Program-made: the position numbers and the translations under genes | Shown: piece by piece, positions 11,720-23,499 of the stretch | Position numbering within the stretch: the stretch's first letter is position 1 | Layout: the number at the start of each line of letters is the position of its first letter | Source: Diphasiastrum complanatum | Lineage: Eukaryota > Streptophyta > Lycopodiopsida > Lycopodiales > Lycopodiaceae | DNA: 64,000 nucleotides | Assembly: GCA_029204225.1 (NCBI GenBank) | Contig: CM055107.1 | Coordinates: forward strand, 6,234,873 to 6,298,872 | Direction of reading: 5' to 3' | Notes under the pieces: model-generated | What the model was told of the DNA's origin: nothing | What the model saw: only the letters and a program-made list of their open reading frames with translations | Database searches by the model: none

Positions 11720-12031
11720 ATATCTCATTGTCGTGGCTACTCAGTACACTTTGAAGACCTCACAATTTGGACAGACAATTTGTCTCAGTGGCTTTGTTGA
11801 AATGGATGTAGCACCTCCATCAGAACCTCTTTGGTAATATTGCACATGGTTGTTTGTGGCACTTGTATACTAACTAGAGAGCAAGTAGCTAGTAACAAGG
11901 GGTTGACTTTGAGCTGACTAATTTTTCTGTTTCGTAGCAGGATTATAGGAGATACTTTCATGGAAGTCTATCACACGGTACTTGATTTTGGAAACAAGCG
12001 TGTTGGATTTGCTGAAGCAACTCAACTGTAA

Positions 12032-13644
<1,613 letters not shown>

Positions 13645-13907
13645 TCGAAATCCAACTACAAAATCCATCGATATGCTTTTCCATCGCTTATCAAAGATAT
13701 CCAATGGATGCAACAAACCACCAGCTTTAACGCATTCAACCTTAGCTAATTGATAGGGTTTGCATTTAATCACAGATGAATTGACGTATGGCTTGAGTTT
13801 TGACCAATAAAACTCTCTTCTGACCAAGTCAAGAGTCATGTGTATATCGGGGTGTCTTACACAAGGTATGTCATGGCATTCAAACAAAATCTTATGTCTG
13901 AGCTCAT
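13645..13907 (-). pseudogene. Ty3/gypsy integrase zinc-finger fragment
   Basis: Minus-strand translation from about 13907 gives DDELRHKILFECHDIPCV. It continues with a His and the REFYWSKLKPYV motif, CKPYQLAKVE (HHCC-type finger) and KSISMDFVVGF at the core start. It then runs into unrelated sequence near 13645. The first part is nearly the same as the gypsy segment at 50160-50230, so the two are fragments of one family. Confidence 0.8.
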
Positions 13908-14152
13908 CATCACCACCACCTACAGAGAGAGGGCCTGTTCCTCAACAAAGAAGGAGAAAGCAAACCAAGCCCACCAGGCCTGCCAGGCAAAGGGTCGTAG
14001 TCAGCGAATCACCATCCCCCCCCCCCTCATATCTCTCGTCCTTTGGTTGGACCATCACACCAATCTGCAATGCGTTCTTCTCCTCCCGCCACCCCTAACT
14101 ATTCAAGTAGTTCCTCTTCCATTCCCCCATTCCATCCCACAATAACGAGGAT

Positions 14153-15339
14153 ATGACCTCTACTGTAGATAAAATAATATCGGATCTAGATATAACTTTA
14201 ATAGGTGATTTTTATAAGGATCTTTGTGTAAGATTTCCTGTTGATCCAAAATATTCATTTTTGGATTCTGAGAGGTATATAGTTTTTTATGAGTATGTTG
14301 CCAAAGAGATTGATAAGCTAGGAGGTCAATTTTCTTTTTGTCTAAATTCAATTAATTATGTAAATCACATAAATAAAGACTTTTGTGATGCCTTGAAGGA
14401 GAAGACAGCAGATATATCAGATCCAGTTGTGGAGGCTGGTTTGATGTATTTTGTAAATAGATGTAAATGCGATGATACTAAGGACATTGGAGTTGTGCTG
14501 TCCTTTTTTGCACACAGCCTTCATAGTCCAACTAAGGCGGCGAAGTATATTCTCCATACAACCTCGGAGACCAAAGTCTTTATTATTCCATACTGCCAAA
14601 AGTAAGTGATTACATAGAATATATCCAAGTCACATATTTATAATAAGTTTTGTAATTCCTTCAGTTTAACTAATTATCTCTTATTTGCAGTAAGCATTGG
14701 AGTGTGCATATAATCTCCCTTAGGGAAGATTCAGATGGGATCATTAATCCCATCTGTTTAAAGATGAATTCCTTGAAGTCTACCCATGCCAAAATGGACA
14801 TGATGTACAGCAAAATGTTGTCATTTTTGCCAAGGCCGGATGGTGCTACTATAAATAGCCACCTGAAGATTGTTGATGCAAAAGTAAGTATTTCTCATCT
14901 AGTATCTGATAGGTAATATGATTTGTTTTTTTTCAGAGTGCACAACTAATTTATTATACGTTTTTTGATTGAAGTCAACTCAGGAAGATGATGGACATAG
15001 TTGTGGATGGTTCTCCATCCACGATATACAGGACTTCTTAGAGTGATACATCATGCAATCCGGGGTTCCAAATATACGAAAGGTAAATAGACTAGTGAAT
15101 TTCCTAACTAAGTTATTTTCGATTTGGTTTTTGATAAGTCAATTGACTCGATTCTTCTGGATTTGTAGTATAAATGTTGAGCATTTACAATGAATGACAT
15201 ATATGAGTTTTGTCAACAGATGTTGGTGAACTTATTATCTCATGCAACACCCAGTCCAGTTGTGGAAACGGAAGGCCAATCAAGTCCACAGCTGACACTA
15301 GTGCAAGGTGGAGATAATCCATATTACTTTGAGTTGTAA
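14153..15339 (+). pseudogene. Ulp1-like (peptidase C48) cysteine protease gene, four exons
   Basis: Ulp1-family proteases cleave ubiquitin-like modifiers and are often carried by plant DNA transposons. Exons are 14153-14601, 14691-14883, 14975-15063ish and 15169-15339; donors are GTAAGT, GTAAGT and GTAAAT. Spliced, the protein has the His motif KHWSVHIIS at the start of exon 2 and the oxyanion/Cys motif TQEDDGHSCGWF in exon 3. The usual acidic residue of the family (DSL-type motif) appears as LKMNSL, Asn for Asp, which would weaken the triad. Two in-frame TGA codons (about 15044 and 15178) break the tail, so I call it a pseudogene, although splice sites and most of the frame are intact. It converges with the unknown minus-strand gene ending at 15664. 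Protease identity is fairly secure; its target is unknown. Confidence 0.72.
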
Positions 15340-15663
15340 ATAATAGATTAAATAGAGATATACATTTTTGATGTAATGCCCTGTGAATAATTATGGGCAT
15401 ATAGAAAGATAGAGACAATGGGGAAAAAGCATCCATTGTTATATACAGGATGCACATGTACATTCTCAGAAAATGAGAAATATATTGATATTTATGAGAG
15501 CTTTTACAAATCTTGTATCATGATTGCTCTATTATCTGAACAATTCCACCCAAATCTTTGCATTTGATTTTCCCTTCATGTCTTTTACGTATCTGCACAA
15601 ACATACATTAATCAAATTACAGTTAGTGATCCAAATATTGACAAAAATGATAATGAATACAAA
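15340..15663. other. Spacer between convergent genes
   Basis: 324 bp between the stops of the Ulp1-like gene and the minus-strand gene; AT-rich, presumably shared 3' UTR/terminator region. No other feature seen. Confidence 0.5.
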
Positions 15664-17039
15664 TTAATATAAAAATTCATAGATTTCACATACTAATTTT
15701 CCATCCAATATAAAGCTGAAATATTCGGGGATACTTTGCTGTAAAAGTGTCAGTTCCATTCTAATGTAGAATAAGGTCCAGTCCTGCTCAACCTCAGTAT
15801 TAGTAAGTAACTCTCCATTTGCCATGATATTAATGCATATACGATCAGTGTGTCCAATGCTATCTAGATCTTGATCTAATGGGGCCGAAGTACCATTGTG
15901 TTCTTTCCATCTCTGATAATGAAACACCATACTAAGCATTTGCTTCTCTATACTGTATCTAAATGATATGGATGAATGTTTGATTCTACAAGAAATATCT
16001 GCAGTGGATCTTATATCCCAACCTTTGTCCATGAATTTGAATAAAAAACAATCTGATAGATTTTCGCAAACAAACAATGTGGAAGTTCGATGGACCTCCA
16101 TGTTTGAAAAAGAGCTGACAAACAATGACATTGGAACAAACCAGTTTAAGTGCACATTTCTTGATCTAATACTAGTTTTGAGTGACTTTTGTACATCATT
16201 ATACAGCTTGGAACGAAAACATTTTATTATATTGTCGTTGACTGCAATCTACCACACGTTATCTTGAAAATTAGGTAGAGGTATACACTCTAGTTTTTCC
16301 ATTCCTCCATTTCTGTCTAGAATATACATAGCATCATAAATTTTTTTTCTAGAATTTGCAATTTCTTTTGTCGTTCGTTCTTTGTATTGCAATTTGCCAA
16401 TTTCTAAATGGATGGCATCTATAATACCTGAAAGAGATGCCACAGATTCCCATTCATGTATATTTGAAGGATATAGATTTGCAATACAAAATCATAATCA
16501 GCTCCGATTCATATATACGATAACGTTTTAAAAATGACAAGCAACCCAAAAAAATTAAGATACTTACAATTACACTTTTGAAAATCATGTGGATTTATAG
16601 CCTCCACATTAAGTTCTGAATGCATATGAACATGTTGAATAAGCACCTCTGAAATGGTTTGTCGTCCTGAAGAAACTTTGAAATCAATAATTCGTCTTTT
16701 CCAATAAGATCTACATGTATACTTGGCCTTTTTCTTTTGGCAAAAAGCCCCTCTCGTCGATGGATGCATCAGTACCAAAGAAGCCTTATGATATTCACGA
16801 GTGATCCATGTGCCATCGTCTTCCCTCTCATTATAAAAAATTGCAGAGCATATCAAGGATCTCAGTCTTTTGAAGTGTTCATGTTTGAACTTGTCAATAT
16901 GAGAGTCCAGATTATAATAGGTTGGCTCGCACGTGCTCTCCATCCACCTCCTCCCAAGTAGACTGAATGAATGGCAAATGAGACTCCCACCTCTATATAA
17001 CATAGTGTCCCTCATTAAGCACAGTTCAAATCGTGACAT
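15664..17039 (-). pseudogene. Unrecognised two-exon gene facing the Ulp1-like gene
   Basis: Exon 1 (17039-16568) encodes about 157 residues from MSRFELCLMRDTMLYRGG to NPHDFQKCN, before a GTAAGTATC donor. Exon 2 is open in one frame from about 16470 to 15664, apart from a single TAG after QDNVW near 16260. It includes SGIIDAIHLEIGKLQYKE, RKKIYDAMYILDRNGG and NMEVHRTSTLFVCENL. The acceptor of exon 2 could not be fixed and the two exons are not cleanly in frame, so a lesion lies between them. No known domain is recognised: no transmembrane segment, zinc finger or transposase motif is obvious. Continuous open frames on both sides of an intron argue for a once-real gene. Placement tail to tail with a Ulp1-like protease suggests both came from one large transposable element. 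Confidence 0.45.
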
Positions 17040-18215
17040 GAGTCATCCTAGGATGCTAACACGTGGCACTCAAACATCATAGCCGGCCTCCCCCATAAAA
17101 AAAATTTTCTTTCAGAGAAAACTAAGAAATCTTAGTCTCAAATCCAACTCTTTCTCCCAAGCATTCTCATCATCTGACTTTCTAAAAGGATCACAAGTGA
17201 AGATCCTCTAGATTCTATTGCATGCACCAAAGGACTATTGTGGAGCCAAACTAACCAACTGGAAGGCGAGAGTGAAATCCCAATCAACTTTTTCCCCGAG
17301 CCACGGTGATTGAGTAAAAGATAGGAAAGGATTCCAACAATCGAAAACTAAAATCAAATTGTGGGGATGGGCAAGTTCCCATATGTTATATAGACTTCAA
17401 AAGCCTACGAATATTTATATAGGATGCCAATTCTCAACCAATTGCTTTTGATGTCCTTTACATGCACTGAAAGTAGTCAATCACCATGGACTAGCTCCAT
17501 ATGTCCTAACTAGAGCATTTGGGCCCTCGCAAGATTATTAATTGTATTTCTGGCCTAGTCCAAAATGGTGAGGCTTAATTAATAAACTTATACACTAGAG
17601 TACCTAATATTCAAGTATAGTGTCGAATCCTATATACATGATGTGGACGTAAAGTTCTTCCCCCCTTAAATAGGTTCTGTCCTCAAAACATGAAAGAAGG
17701 TCAAAAACCAATTCGTTAACTTGCAGATCTACCCAGAAAATCATTACCCTTGGTCTGATTTCAAATATCAAATAAGTACTCAAAGATAAAACGATTTTCC
17801 AAATGTTTATTTCTGCTCTGAAATACTATATTGGATTTCAGAAGTACACTAAGCAATAAATTTTTCAATTGGGTCTGATTCTCTTCAAACCAATAACATC
17901 ACATTCATGCACATTTAGTCTACATGAGCCACTGGGTGAATTATCACCTTACATTGGAGATCAAAATCAACTATAGTCCAAAACTATCTACAATTTCTCA
18001 TAGACAATTCAAAACGCTTCTTGGTACAAATACTCTTAGAATATCCAAAAAAACTAAGGTATGATAGTTCATCCTACTAGAATCTCTAGGAGATCCATCA
18101 AAATAAAAATGAATTTAACTCAATCCTAAGTACACCAGATACCCTCTTGAGTTAGTTGCCCCTATTTCTAGCATCTCATGCAAGAAAATAGATACCATCC
18201 ATTCTTAATAAATTT
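17040..18215. other. No gene recognised
   Basis: About 1.2 kb with stops in all frames and no homology I can recognise. It reaches the left target-site copy of the hAT-like element. Confidence 0.5.
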
Positions 18216-18533
18216 GTTTTCCCCAGGGTTTTCAAAAACGTAATTACGTAAAGTGAAATTTGAAAAATTTGAGAGTTATTTTTGGTCCCTTGGAACGTTA
18301 ATAACGTTTGTGTTGACGTTCCACCGGGGAAAACCGGCCAAAGAGTTTGCGCGGCAGGCTTGGTTCTGGAGCCTGCTGGGTTGTTTCTCTCTCCTTAAAC
18401 CCTATAAATACATTGTTTTGTTGTTTATTATAAAGATAAGCAAGCTTAGAGATATTGAAAGACTGCTCAAAACTAAAGTCAATCTTGTTTGGCCATATTT
18501 AGAAAGTGTTTAAGGTTTAGAAAATATTATTTT

Positions 18534-19020
18534 GGAAAGTCTATTCTTGTCACTTTCATGACTTGGGTAGTTGCTTTTCTTAATGATATTTAGAAACGAT
18601 GGTCATTATCTCTATGTTTGGGATCAATTGGCTCTCAATTTCACATCAATAGAGTCTGAATTTTTTGTTCCAACCAATCTTGATATAGGGTCCATAAAAT
18701 TTTATCTTGGAAAGTCTCTTCTCGTCAACTTCATGACTTGGATAGTCTCTTTTCTTGATGATATTTAGAAATGATGTGCATTTTGGGTCATTATCTCTTT
18801 GTTTGGGATCAATTGGCTCTCATTTCACATCAATAGAGTCTCATTTTTTTGTTCCAACCAATCGTGATATAGGGTCCATAAAATACTATCTTGGAAAGTC
18901 TATTCTCGTCAACTTCATGACTTGGGTAGTCACTTTTCTTGATTAAATTTAGAAACGATGTGCATTGTTGGGTTATTATCTCTATGTTTGGGATCAATTG
19001 GCTCTCAATTTCACATCAAA
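18534..19020. repeat. About 2.7 tandem copies of a ~180-bp unit
   Basis: Units start with GGAAAGTCT at 18534, 18709 and 18893 (periods 175 and 184 bp); the third is cut short. Shared words include TTTGGGATCAATTGGCTCTC and GTTCCAACCAATC. It lies in the left subterminal part of the hAT-like element. Confidence 0.9.
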
Positions 19021-19076
19021 AGCTAACCACAGTCTATCTTTAGTATCATATTCTTCAATTCCAATTTTTTTCATCA

Positions 19077-19578
19077 ATGGGTAATTCAACGCCCTAGCCT
19101 AATACATCGCAGATCGCTTGTGATGTGCCATCGACATCTAGGGGAACATTGGTTCTACCCAAGAAGAAACTTCCTGGGAAGTCACCTAGTCCCAAGAATT
19201 TGCCAAAAATCTTGGCAAATATATGAATTGGGAGTGTAACTTTTGTCACCTGCAAAAGTCCGGTGGTGCTACTAGAATCAGAGAACATCTTTTGGGTGGG
19301 AGTAGAAAATCATCGATCACGAGATGTACTAGTCGTTTGGCCCAAGAAGCTTCCAAGAGATTGAGAGCTATAATAACTAAAAAAACAGCAAAAAAAAGAG
19401 GTCGGTCATCAATTAGTATTGGTCATAGTCACAACATGGTTGAACTGACAGATCCTGATGAAGATCCAACCCTAAACACCTTCTCATTAGACAAGGGAAG
19501 TAATCGAAGTGATGTAGGTGTATCATCTCAGCATCCATCGCCAATTTCGATTCCCAACAACAAAAGCAAACAACTCAA
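19077..19578 (+). pseudogene. hAT transposase N-terminal fragment with BED zinc finger
   Basis: BED fingers bind transposon ends in hAT transposases. The frame opens at ATG 19077 and has a TAG soon after. It carries a Lys/Pro-rich stretch (LPKKKLPGKSPSPKN), then shifts frame at about 19220 into NWECNFCHLQKSGGATRI followed by REHLLGG and a terminal Cys. This is the C-x2-C...H...C pattern of a BED finger. A basic and acidic linker follows (KKTAKKRGRSS, DPDEDP). Homology ends at about 19578, where copia RT sequence starts without a break. The dimerisation and catalytic domains are missing. Confidence 0.72.
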
Positions 19579-20460
19579 TTAGTGGTTAAAGGATTTGAGC
19601 AAATTTATGGAATAGATTACACTGACACCTTTAGTCCAGTGGTAAAGCATCAATCTATTCGCACCTTGCTGGATATAGTTGTTGCAGAAGATCTGGACAT
19701 TCACCAGATGGACGTCCAGAAAGCATTTCTTCATGGATACATTCAAGAAGACAAATTCATTTATCAACCAGAAGGTTACGTCCTTCAAGACAAAGAGCAT
19801 TTGGTATGTAAATTGCATTAGGCATTATATGGTCTTAAGCAAGCTCCCAGGGCCTGGTATGAAAGAATCAATCACTTCTTGTTGCAGCATAATTTCACTT
19901 CTTGCTTTGCAGACTCTAATGTATATCTCAAGCGTAAAGGGTCAAGCTATGTTATAATAGCATTATACATTGATGATTTCTTAATTATCAGCAATTCAAA
20001 TAAGTTATTACAGGAAACCAAATCTCTGCTTTCATCAGAAGCTACAATGGTAATACAGAAGTTGCACTCACACTGATCACCTATTCAGATTCAAACTGGA
20101 CAGGAGATGTGGATACCAAGAAATCCACATTAGGATATATTTGTTTCCTTGCAGGAGGACCCATTTCATGGAACAGCAGAAAGCAGAAATGCATTTCGTT
20201 GTCCTCTATAGAATCCGAATATGTTGCAGCTACATCAGTAGTGAAGGAGATAATATGGCTAAGAAAGCTACTACAAGATCTATAACTCCCACAGATTGGT
20301 CCAACAATACTCCAGTGTGACAATTGGAGCTGCATAGCTCTATCTCTGAATCCACGTACTCATGCTAGAACTAAACACATAGAAGTTCAATTCCATTTTC
20401 TTAGAGAGAAAGTTTAGAATAAAGATGTTGTACTAAGTTACTGTCATACAGATAGTATGT
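19579..20460 (+). pseudogene. Ty1/copia RT-RNase H fragment
   Basis: Joined to the hAT fragment at about 19578, the frame gives VVKGFEQIYGIDY, DTFSPVVKHQSIR, MDVQKAFLHG and, after a TAG, ALYGLKQAPRAWY. The catalytic box ALYIDDFLII is intact. The RT then jumps near 20045 straight into RNase H ([41 protein letters not shown]), so a few hundred bases were deleted. Stops at 20281 and near 20415 complete the decay. No LTR or primer-binding site is seen beside it. Confidence 0.87.
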
Positions 20461-20479
20461 TGATTTGTACATTCTGGGT

Positions 20480-20737
20480 CACGAATATGCACTTTCTACT
20501 AATGTGAGTACTTCAATTGCCCAATTATGGCATCGAAGATTAGGACACTTAAACCTGAGATCAATCTTGTATATGCATCATAATAGTATGGTCAAAGATA
20601 TAAACTTTAATGCTACCTCCACTGACATTCAACATGTTTGTGAGATGTGCCTACTAGGCAAACAGCCTAGATCAAGATTCCCAAAAGAACATGCCACTAG
20701 AGCTATTATAAAATTGATACATAGTGATCTGTGTGCC
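20480..20737 (+). pseudogene. Ty1/copia GAG-pre-integrase fragment
   Basis: Encodes QLWHRRLGHLNLRSI, the conserved WHxRLGH of the GAG-pre-integrase domain, followed by CEMCLLGKQPR and LIHSDLCAL at the integrase start. It lies downstream of RNase H, which is the wrong order for one copia element, so it is a separate insertion or a rearranged piece. Confidence 0.82.
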
Positions 20738-21026
20738 CTATGAGTACTCCCTTTCTAATTTAGTTTCATCTATCCCCGAGGGAGCTTCATCTCCCATATC
20801 TTGAAGACACTTACTAACATCTCCAATAAAACTAGAAATATTTTTCATAGCTTTCTCTTCATTGGCGTTGTATTCTTTACATGTCGCTTGAACTATTTCG
20901 TTTGTAAGTGCTCACACGAGCCTCATTACAAACAACTTCCTCTAACTAAATGTTGTTAAAGCCATCTATTAGTCGGCAAACAAATGTACGTAAAGACTTG
21001 AGAAGAATTTTTCTTTGGTTAGCCAT
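20738..21026 (-). pseudogene. Short degenerate reading frame, unknown
   Basis: Minus strand from ATG at 21026: MANQRKILLKSLRTF, one TAG, a frameshift, then an open stretch including ATCKEYNANEEKAMK and KCLQDMGDEAPSG, ending at 20738. Codon-like structure over about 95 residues with only two lesions suggests former coding. I do not recognise it. Confidence 0.3.
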
Positions 21027-21433
21027 ATTTTCTACGAAAATTTTTTACAAGTTACTAATGCTAAAAAATTAAATTTACAATAAAATAATTTCATTTGATA
21101 ACAACTGTTAAAACAACAAATAGCATCTAATAAAAAATCTTTTGTACTAGATGTTAAGAATAACAATTTACAAACCTCATAATAAATCTCACTTCATGAA
21201 TCATAATTAAGTTACTCTGAATCATAATTAAGTTAACGAGTTACTAATGCTAGAAATATCAAATTGTAAGCATGTGTTGTAATTGAAATATGAAATACAA
21301 AATTGAAATCTAATGTATCACACATACAGAAATAAAAGCATATACTAAAAATGTTAAAATTGAAATATGTCTACAATCTTAAAATTCTTCACGCAACACC
21401 GACATATAATGCACACAATTCTTAAATAATCAG

Positions 21434-21995
21434 CATGCAACAGACAACCATGATAGTTATAAATTCATCAATCGCACCTAGCCAAGTGAATAGCCGTGCA
21501 GCAAAGATGAATCAATAATTATCAGGGACACAAATGGTTATTGAAGATTCATCAATAGCACCTAGCCAAGTGAATAGTCGCGCACCAAAAATGAATCTAG
21601 AATAACCACAAACTAGAGACTAATCATGCAACAAACAACCACGATAGTTATAGATTCGTCAATAGCACCTAGCCAAGTGAATAGTCGTGCACCAAAGATG
21701 AATCAATAATTATCAGGTACACAAATGGTTATTGAAGATTCATTAATAGCACCTAGCCAAGTGAATAGCCGCACATCAAAAATGAATCTAGAATAACCAC
21801 AAACTAGACACTAATTATGCAACAAACAACCATGATAGTTATAGATTCATCAATAGCACCTAGCCAAGTGATTAGTCGTGCACCAAAGATGAATCAATAA
21901 CTATCAGGTACACAAATGGTTATTGAAGATTCATCATTAGCACCTAGCCAAGTGAATAGCCATGCACCAAAAATTAATCTAGAATAACCACAAAC
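21434..21995. repeat. Three tandem copies of a ~190-bp unit made of two ~95-bp halves
   Basis: Each unit starts ATGCAACARACAACCA (21434, 21628, 21817). It contains two similar halves sharing CACCTAGCCAAGTGAATAG and ATGAATC, so about six half-units exist. It lies in the right subterminal part of the hAT-like element. Confidence 0.9.
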
Positions 21996-22432
21996 TTTGA
22001 ACATGCAAAAGCGATATTAAAAATTTAAAGTACAAACTATAAAATTTAACTACCCTGGATTACTGTCGTGCGCAAATAAAATTGCAAGCAATAATATTAG
22101 GAAGCAAAATATTAGGAAGCAAGAGGATTAGAAAGTTGAAATGTGAGAAACATGGCGGGATATGGACTTCTTTTATAATGAAAATGCCCGTCGGGCTATG
22201 TTAGAGGGCATCCGGTGGGCCCGAATGGAATTTTATAGGATCCTGGCAGGGCCCGTCGAGCTTCTTTGGTAAGCCCGCCCCACCAAACCACCTGGTCCAA
22301 ATCCCACCAACAAGTCATTTTTTGATAACATTATTATGATTTTTCACGTAATCATGTCAACATTATAGTTATTTACGTAAGAAAAAAAAAAAAAAAGAGT
22401 GATTACGTCAATCTGAAAACCATGGTTTCCCC

Positions 22433-23490
22433 TATAACAACCGACGATCTAGTCTAGAACCCCTACGCAAGCATTTACAAGTTACAATCCATAGTAGAGT
22501 TTCATCCACTAGAGTAAGCAATTCTCCCATTAGTGAAATAATCTCCATTATGAGAATGCCCGTGAGATAGATACATTCTCAATCAAACACTGGAGTAAAG
22601 AGATTTAGACTTTCAAAGGCATTGGTCTAAATTCTTGATTCATTCAAAAGATCATGAATTACTCATCATTCTTAAAAATCACCATCACATTTTCTTGTAA
22701 TCCTTTAATAACAGTTAAGTATCTATTCATGATCCGTCAATTTTAAATATTTAGAATCTTATGATTCATGAATCACAACTCTCAAAATTCTAAACCACAC
22801 TTTTGGTTATTTTATATATTTATTAAATCTGTCATCCAATATGAGCTTACAAGGATACAATCAATAACTTAGAGTCTATTTCTCACTAAAGGAATACTCT
22901 ATACCAAGAATTTTCTTAGATTCTATGCACATAATTTTTTGTGATGAACCTTGATGAATAAAAAATCATGCGTCTTATAAGCAATTAGATTAAAATAATC
23001 AATTACTGGTGAATTCTCTTCACACTATTCACCTAATCAATTAATTTTACTCATGAGTAATCCAACTATCAAATCAATGGCTAATGATTCAGAGGTCTCA
23101 TAATGTCTAGGTGCACCACATTTAGAATCTCTTCTAAACCATCACTGAATTGTAATAAAAACAAGTATTCATGCAATAGAACTTGAATGCAAGTAATGAA
23201 CAAAAATCATTCCACAAATTGCAAGAATGAGTAATTTTTTGACACCCAAAAGATACACACTATACGTAACAAAAACGGTACATATATACTGCCAAGCCTA
23301 CATCCAAAAAAACATCTTTCATAGTAGTTCATTGAATCACGTCCCACTATTTGCACAATCTTAACTAATTTGTACTTAAAGCGAACTAAAAATATGGCTT
23401 GAATTGACATCTAGTGCTCAACAGTACGGTGTGGCTGACATCATCTAGTTGATAGTTGTCACCATTTCTAGTTGAGCACCAAGAATCCCT
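22433..23490 (-). repeat. Possible LTR or 3' flank of the copia element at 23.5-26.1 kb
   Basis: About 1 kb, noncoding and AT-rich. On the minus strand a purine tract (TTGAGGAAGGGATT, about 23480-23496) follows the copia pol stop at 23500-23502, as a polypurine tract would. An inverted repeat GTGCTCAAC/GTTGAGCAC (about 23415 and 23470) sits next to it. The far LTR end is not identified. Confidence 0.35.
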
Positions 23491-23499
23491 TCCTCAATT

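Larger units (their letters stand above)
9470..12031 (+). pseudogene. Plant aspartic proteinase (phytepsin-type) pseudogene, copy 1, 3' half
   Basis: Family A1 plant proteinases are vacuolar/secreted and carry a saposin-like insert (PSI). Four exons are readable. The PSI exon ends at 9643 and contains TLCNVCEMVANW, the Cys-x2-Cys typical of PSI, then a TGA at 9599-9601. Exon 11309-11428 begins LREQAPHPQGE and ends FVLNPEQ. Exon 11745-11833 begins [17 protein letters not shown] and ends APPSEPLW. The last exon, 11941-12031, reads IIGDTFMEVYHTVLDFG then NKRVGFAEATQL and stop. Every junction has GT/AG and restores frame, including a split Trp codon. These match the C-terminal part of phytepsins in order. 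Exons for the N-terminal lobe and both catalytic Asp motifs are not found upstream. The 1.67-kb intron holds a fold-back insertion. Called a pseudogene because of the PSI stop and missing 5' half. Confidence 0.82.
18224..22424 (+). mobile_element. hAT-like DNA transposon with nested insertions
   Basis: Left end CAGGGTTTTCAAAAACG followed by TAATTACGTAA. The right end, read inward on the minus strand, is CATGGTTTTCAGATTGACG then TAATCAC. This gives imperfect terminal inverted repeats of about 25 bp. The flanks are GTTTTCCC (18216-18223) and GTTTCCCC (22425-22432), an 8-bp target duplication with one mismatch; 8 bp is the hAT hallmark. Inside are a BED-finger coding fragment, two tandem-repeat arrays and scraps of copia. 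The catalytic hAT domain is not found, so this copy is non-autonomous or gutted. Confidence 0.62.

Noticed and set aside
21434..21995. Regular repeats resembling a CRISPR array
   Set aside because: Units are contiguous ~190-bp tandem copies without unique spacers, in plant nuclear DNA inside a transposon.
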